Position numbers and translations under genes: made by a program
Assembly (NCBI GenBank): GCA_028287665.1
Contig: JAQBPF010000152.1
Coordinates: forward strand, 1 to 5,187
From: Deinococcus sp.
GTDB lineage: Bacteria; Deinococcota; Deinococci; Deinococcales; Deinococcaceae
Direction of reading: 5' to 3'
Length of the DNA stretch: 5,187 nt
Notes under the pieces: generated by a model
The model's input: only the letters and a program-made list of their open reading frames with translations
Told to the model about the DNA's origin: nothing
The model's database searches: none
Part shown: piece by piece, positions 1 through 5,187 of the stretch
Position numbering within the stretch: position 1 is the stretch's first letter
How the letters are laid out: each line of letters opens with the position of its first letter

Positions 1-3016
<3,016 letters not shown>

Positions 3017-3023
3017 AGGTTCC

Positions 3024-3029
3024 ACTCTA
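3024..3029 (-). promoter_or_regulatory. Candidate -10 box of ftsK (TAGAGT)
   Basis: Read on the minus strand, TAGAGT ends 7 nt before the ftsK ATG, so transcription would start at or next to the start codon. No convincing -35 hexamer is present about 17 bp further upstream, and the only purine run before the ATG (GTGGA) overlaps the box. This matches the leaderless arrangement known from Deinococcus. A more distant start with an ordinary leader cannot be excluded. Confidence 0.45.
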
Positions 3030-3093
3030 CCGCACAACGCGGGCTGGACGCTCCGGGAATTCCGCCCCCAGCGCAGCTTTCTGAGAGGAAAGT

Positions 3094-3114
3094 GGGGGGG
3101 GTGGGCGGTCTGGG
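3094..3114 (+). other. G-quadruplex-capable G-rich stretch between ftsK and the JAMM gene
   Basis: A run of eight G (3094-3101) is followed by T, GGG (3103-3105), six bases and GGG (3112-3114). Splitting the octamer into GGG-GG-GGG gives four G-triplets with loops of 2, 1 and 6 nt, which fits the usual G3+N1-7 pattern on the plus strand. It lies 78 bp upstream of the ftsK ATG and about 50 bp upstream of the likely -10 box of the plus-strand gene. Promoter G4 motifs have been reported to affect gene expression in Deinococcus radiodurans; a role here is inference. Confidence 0.55.
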
Positions 3115-3119
3115 CGGTC
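3102..3119 (+). repeat. Tandem 9-bp repeat, two copies of TGGGCGGTC
   Basis: Two perfect, directly adjacent copies occupy 3102-3110 and 3111-3119, overlapping the right half of the G-rich stretch. Nine bp is a little under one helical turn, so a protein could contact both copies on nearly the same face, but no known regulator site is recognised. It may equally be slippage within G-rich DNA. Confidence 0.5.
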
Positions 3120-3165
3120 AAAGCGCTCATCTTTGGGAATCACCGTACCTGCTCCCTTTCGCCTC

Positions 3166-3187
3166 TACACTGGGCTGGACTTGAGGA
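3166..3187 (+). promoter_or_regulatory. Likely -10 box and ribosome binding site of the JAMM gene
   Basis: TACACT (3166-3171) is a good -10 match, and GAGGA (3183-3187) is a Shine-Dalgarno-like core placed 8 nt before TTG 3196. A transcript starting around 3178 would have a leader of about 18 nt. No good -35 hexamer is seen at the expected place. This pair of signals decides the start of the downstream gene in favour of 3196. Confidence 0.5.
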
Positions 3188-3195
3188 ATCCAGAC

Positions 3196-3636
3196 TTGAC
3201 TGGCCCGACTGTGCCCGACTCAGCCCTCCCCCGCGTGCTGCATCTGCCCCGCGTGCTGCAAGGTGCCCTGTGGGCCCATGCCCGCCGCGACGCTCCCGCC
3301 GAATGTGTAGGAGCCATCGGCGGCTATGAGCGTCCAGACGGCCTCCACGCCCTGACGCTGTACCCTCTGCCCAATATCGCCGCTGACCCGGTGCGTCAGT
3401 ATCTGGCTGACCCAGTGCACCTGCTGCGGGCGCTCAAGGCCATGCAGGCCGAGGAATTGAGCCTTGTGGCGCTGTACCACAGCCACCCGTGCGGTCCCGC
3501 TGTGCCCAGCCGCACCGATACGCAGCTGGCGGCCTACTCGGTGCCGTACCTGATCGCTGATCTGCGCGGGGGTTCCCTCCTTGCTTACGCTTTGCCAGAG
3601 GCGACCCCCGTAGAAATCGTGTCTGGTCCAGATTGA
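3196..3636 (+). CDS. Stand-alone JAMM/MPN+ domain zinc metalloprotease
   Basis: JAMM peptidases are zinc enzymes that cut isopeptide or C-terminal peptide bonds of ubiquitin-like or ThiS/MoaD-like proteins (family knowledge). With the TTG at 3196 the protein has 146 residues, essentially a bare catalytic domain. The full motif is visible: E36 in PAECVG, then H95-S-H97, seven residues, S105 and D108 (HSHP, then PSRTD). No signal peptide or membrane segment is seen, so it is probably cytoplasmic. The start is chosen for the GAGGA site 8 nt upstream; TTG 3133, TTG 3181 and GTG 3211 are alternatives, none changing the domain. An 18-bp duplication repeats LPRVL near the N terminus. Cys99 lies just after the HSHP. 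The gene diverges from ftsK and converges on the nucleoside hydrolase gene, 9 bp apart. No ubiquitin-like, E1-like or cysteine-synthase partner is encoded in the window, so the substrate is unknown. Confidence 0.88.
   Translation: MTGPTVPDSALPRVLHLPRVLQGALWAHARRDAPAECVGAIGGYERPDGLHALTLYPLPNIAADPVRQYLADPVHLLRALKAMQAEELSLVALYHSHPCGPAVPSRTDTQLAAYSVPYLIADLRGGSLLAYALPEATPVEIVSGPD
3226..3261 (+). repeat. In-frame 18-bp tandem duplication in the JAMM gene
   Basis: Units 3226-3243 and 3244-3261 match at 16 of 18 positions, with a perfect 14-bp core (CCCCGCGTGCTGCA at 3229-3242 and 3247-3260). They encode LPRVLH then LPRVLQ, residues 11-22. The second copy occupies the usual start of the first JAMM helix, so the first copy is the probable addition. 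It preserves the frame. Confidence 0.8.
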
Positions 3637-3645
3637 ATCTGCCCT

Positions 3646-4596
3646 TCAGGGGAGCCGCCCCACCCGTTCCAGCAGCAGAGCAAAGAAGGCCGGTTCATCC
3701 AGTTCCATGCCGACCTGCACCCGTTCTTCTGGGCCGGGCTGGCCGTACAGATCGCACACGGTTCGCCCAAAATTCAGGCCCTCTTGCGTTTCCACCTGCA
3801 CGCGCATGGGCCGGAAGGTAAACAACTCGGGGCGAATGACGGCTGCCACGGCCACCGGGTCATGCAGCGCCCCACCCTTCAGGCCGTAGCGGGCGCGGTA
3901 ATGTCCGGCGTAGAAGGTCAGGAATTCGGCGCACACGGCCCCGGCGCGGTTGCCCAGGGCACGCAGGGCATCCAGGCGGTCAGGCGTGGCAATAGACTGC
4001 ATGGTCAGATTCAGGCCCACCATCCGCACCTGTGCCCCAGAACTCAGCACCACATGGGCGGCGTGGGGATCGGCCAGCGCATTGAACTCGGCGGCGGGCG
4101 TGCGGTTGCCGTGTGCCGTGCTGCCGCCCATCCAGACCACTTCACGCACGAGGGCGGGCAGGTCGGGGGCCAGCCGGAAGGCCAGCGCCACATTGGTCAG
4201 CGGGCCAGTGGCGATCAGCGTCACTTCTCCGGGTTGGGCGCGAATGGCTTCAATCATAAACAGGGCGGCGTGCAGGGCTTCCGGCCCCCGCAGCGGTGCG
4301 GGCAAGTCGGCGGCAGGCAGGCCGGAATCGCCGTGAACTGCCGCCGCCGTCATCGCCTCGCGTACCAACGGGCGGTCTGCCCCGGCGTAGTGCGGCACAG
4401 TGCGCCCCGCCCCGCCTGCCAGGGCCAGACTCACGCCCGCGTTGTGGCTGGTGTGCTCCAGCGGCACGTTGCCGTGTACGCTGCACACGGCCAGAACCTG
4501 CACTTCGTCGGGGCTGGCGAGGGCCAGCAGCCAGGCGACCGCGTCGTCTATACCGGGGTCGCCGTCCAAAATAATGGGTCTGGGGGTTGCAGTCAT
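3646..4596 (-). CDS. Inosine-uridine-type nucleoside hydrolase
   Basis: Hydrolyses the N-glycosidic bond of ribonucleosides to free base plus ribose, a salvage reaction using a bound calcium ion (family knowledge). The 316 residues match the usual family length. The N-terminal signature is LDGDPGIDDA, supplying metal ligands D13, D17 and D18; the more common residue at Gly12 is Thr or Cys. Further hallmarks are the HGDSG loop (H88), TGPLTN (130-135), WMGGS (155-159), the ribose-binding EFN segment (E170, N172) and H245-D246 in GGALHDP. That His-Asp pair marks the IU/RihA-RihB-like group, so inosine, uridine or cytidine are plausible substrates, but exact preference cannot be read. There is no signal peptide, so it should be cytoplasmic. 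ATG 4596 is the only sensible start, with a TAGAAT box 6 nt upstream. It starts 16 bp after the DUF6155-like gene and may be read with it, from its own promoter, or both. Confidence 0.95.
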   Translation of the reverse strand: MTATPRPIILDGDPGIDDAVAWLLALASPDEVQVLAVCSVHGNVPLEHTSHNAGVSLALAGGAGRTVPHYAGADRPLVREAMTAAAVHGDSGLPAADLPAPLRGPEALHAALFMIEAIRAQPGEVTLIATGPLTNVALAFRLAPDLPALVREVVWMGGSTAHGNRTPAAEFNALADPHAAHVVLSSGAQVRMVGLNLTMQSIATPDRLDALRALGNRAGAVCAEFLTFYAGHYRARYGLKGGALHDPVAVAAVIRPELFTFRPMRVQVETQEGLNFGRTVCDLYGQPGPEERVQVGMELDEPAFFALLLERVGRLP

Positions 4597-4602
4597 GGCC
4601 GA

Positions 4603-4608
4603 ATTCTA
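4603..4608 (-). promoter_or_regulatory. Candidate -10 box of the nucleoside hydrolase gene (TAGAAT)
   Basis: TAGAAT on the minus strand ends 6 nt before ATG 4596, within the 16-bp gap after the preceding gene. There is no Shine-Dalgarno before this ATG and no clear -35, again consistent with a leaderless start. If used, the hydrolase can be expressed independently of the gene upstream. Confidence 0.45.
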
Positions 4609-4612
4609 GAGA

Positions 4613-5131
4613 TCAGGACTTGTCGTCGTCTTCATCGAATACCGCATTCAACGGGTTCAGCCCACCGATGCCGGAGTCGTTCAGCAGGGTGTTGACGGCG
4701 TCCAGTTGCGCCCAGGGCAGCGTGTCCGGCGGCAACTCTCCGGCCTGTTGAAGGGCCGATGCCCACATGCTGCTCAGGCTGTTCAGCAACGAATCTGGCC
4801 CGCCGAATCCGTTCCAGCAGTCCATCCCCGCCTGTACGAATTGAAGTTGCAGCGTCAGAACTTCCAGTGGCGCGGCGACTGTGGCGTAGGCGGCACTGGC
4901 GGCCCGCGCCCCGCTGGTTTTCAGCGTCGGCGTGCGCTTGCCCAGATGGAAGGCCCGCACGATCTCGGCTTCCGCCTTGGCCCGTAACCCGGAAGTATCG
5001 TTGTCCAGCAGGGCGGTCAATAGGTTTTTGTTGGCCGTACTGGCCTTAAATACAGTTTCGATGACGCCGCGCAACTCTGCGGCGTCCATGTCTTGCAGGC
5101 TGCGCCGGAGGGCGGCCAAGGTAAGGGACAT
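4613..5131 (-). CDS. DUF6155-like protein of unknown function
   Basis: A 172-residue soluble protein without signal peptide or membrane segment. The opening segment (LAALRRSLQDMDAAELRGVI) and the later order of motifs recall DUF6155 from memory of the family: an Ile-x-x-x-Phe segment near residue 60, a PTLK stretch, an Ala-rich helix, LQLQFVQAG, an FGG turn and SLSSMWASAL. The family has no known biochemical role that I can name. The protein is mostly helical in character and ends in an acidic tail, DEDDDKS. The start at ATG 5131 gives the full family-like N terminus and has a TATGCT box 6 nt upstream. The nucleoside hydrolase gene follows after 16 bp on the same strand, so co-transcription is plausible, though no functional link is known. 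That it is a real gene is well supported by its family-like sequence and placement; the family assignment is moderate. Confidence 0.78.
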   Translation of the reverse strand: MSLTLAALRRSLQDMDAAELRGVIETVFKASTANKNLLTALLDNDTSGLRAKAEAEIVRAFHLGKRTPTLKTSGARAASAAYATVAAPLEVLTLQLQFVQAGMDCWNGFGGPDSLLNSLSSMWASALQQAGELPPDTLPWAQLDAVNTLLNDSGIGGLNPLNAVFDEDDDKS

Positions 5132-5137
5132 GAGGCC

Positions 5138-5143
5138 AGCATA
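5138..5143 (-). promoter_or_regulatory. Candidate -10 box of the DUF6155-like gene (TATGCT)
   Basis: TATGCT on the minus strand ends 6 nt before ATG 5131. No Shine-Dalgarno and no clear -35 are visible. The box comes directly after the hairpin at 5153-5182, which suggests that transcription restarts here after an upstream unit ends. Confidence 0.42.
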
Positions 5144-5152
5144 GTCAAAGAG

Positions 5153-5182
5153 GACGGCAGAGAGCCGAAGCCCTCCGCCGTC
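5153..5182 (-). terminator. Probable intrinsic terminator of an upstream minus-strand gene
   Basis: In minus-strand RNA the stem GACGGCGGAGGGC pairs with GCUCUCUGCCGUC over 13 bp without a bulge, with two G-U pairs and a C(UUCG)G tetraloop. It is followed by CUCUUU, a modest U-rich tail. In plus-strand RNA the two wobble pairs become A-C mismatches, so the stem is weaker, although an ATTTT tail follows on that side. The better fold favours the minus strand, ending a gene located beyond 5187; weak bidirectional activity is possible. Confidence 0.6.
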
Positions 5183-5187
5183 ATTTT

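Noticed and set aside
3119..3135. Inverted repeat CAAAG / CTTTG with a 7-nt spacer
   Set aside because: Five-bp arms are expected by chance in a region of this size, and there is no match to a known operator or to the radiation/desiccation response palindrome.
3133..3195. Longer N terminus for the JAMM protein from TTG 3133 or TTG 3181
   Set aside because: The extra residues precede or overlap the likely -10 box and the GAGGA site, lack family resemblance, and TTG 3133 has no ribosome binding site. TTG 3181 as a leaderless start, 9 nt after TACACT, is possible but less good.
3641..3661. Small GC hairpins (CCC-TTCA-GGG and GGGG-AGCCG-CCCC) at the convergent gene ends
   Set aside because: Stems of only 3-4 bp, mutually exclusive, with no T-run on either side; too weak to call a terminator.
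4601..4612. Overlapping EcoRI, XbaI and GATC sites suggesting a cloning scar
   Set aside because: The flanking genes are natural and continuous in style, the TAGAAT box explains the AT-rich spot, and no vector sequence is seen; coincidence is more likely.
3784..4695. Plus-strand open frame of 303 codons opposite the nucleoside hydrolase
   Set aside because: It is the reverse shadow of a gene with every catalytic motif in place; it has no family resemblance and crosses a gene boundary.

Overview
The window looks like chromosomal DNA from a Deinococcus-type bacterium. It is GC-rich throughout and carries an intact FtsK with the DNA-translocase motifs. Three of its four genes have a TAnnnT box only 6-7 nt before the ATG and no clear Shine-Dalgarno, a pattern known to be frequent in Deinococcus (leaderless mRNAs). 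The genus assignment is inferred from protein character and promoter style, not from a database match. No mobile element, CRISPR array, tRNA or rRNA was seen.

Layout. Positions 1-3016 (minus strand) hold ftsK, running off the left edge: 1005 residues are visible, from the N-terminal membrane anchor to just past the motor core, but the C-terminal gamma (DNA-reading) domain lies outside. Positions 3017-3195 are a divergent control region with a G-quadruplex-capable G-rich stretch and a 9-bp tandem repeat. Positions 3196-3636 (plus strand) encode a small stand-alone JAMM/MPN+ metalloprotease with a complete zinc motif. Only 9 bp further on, its tail meets a convergent minus-strand gene (3646-4596) for an inosine-uridine-type nucleoside hydrolase. 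Sixteen bp upstream of that lies a minus-strand gene (4613-5131) for a 172-residue protein resembling the DUF6155 family. A 13-bp UUCG hairpin (5153-5182) at the right edge probably ends the transcript of a gene outside the window.

How they fit together. FtsK handles chromosome segregation and dimer resolution at the division septum. The JAMM protein is probably a deubiquitinase-like or sulfur-carrier-processing peptidase, and the nucleoside hydrolase salvages nucleosides. I see no proof that these form one pathway. ftsK and the JAMM gene share a control region, and the DUF6155-like gene and the hydrolase gene could be co-transcribed. The points most worth a second look are a cluster of non-conservative changes at normally invariant FtsK motor positions, the G4-capable element between ftsK and the JAMM gene, and the orphan JAMM peptidase itself. 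I did not find a convincing new multi-gene system.
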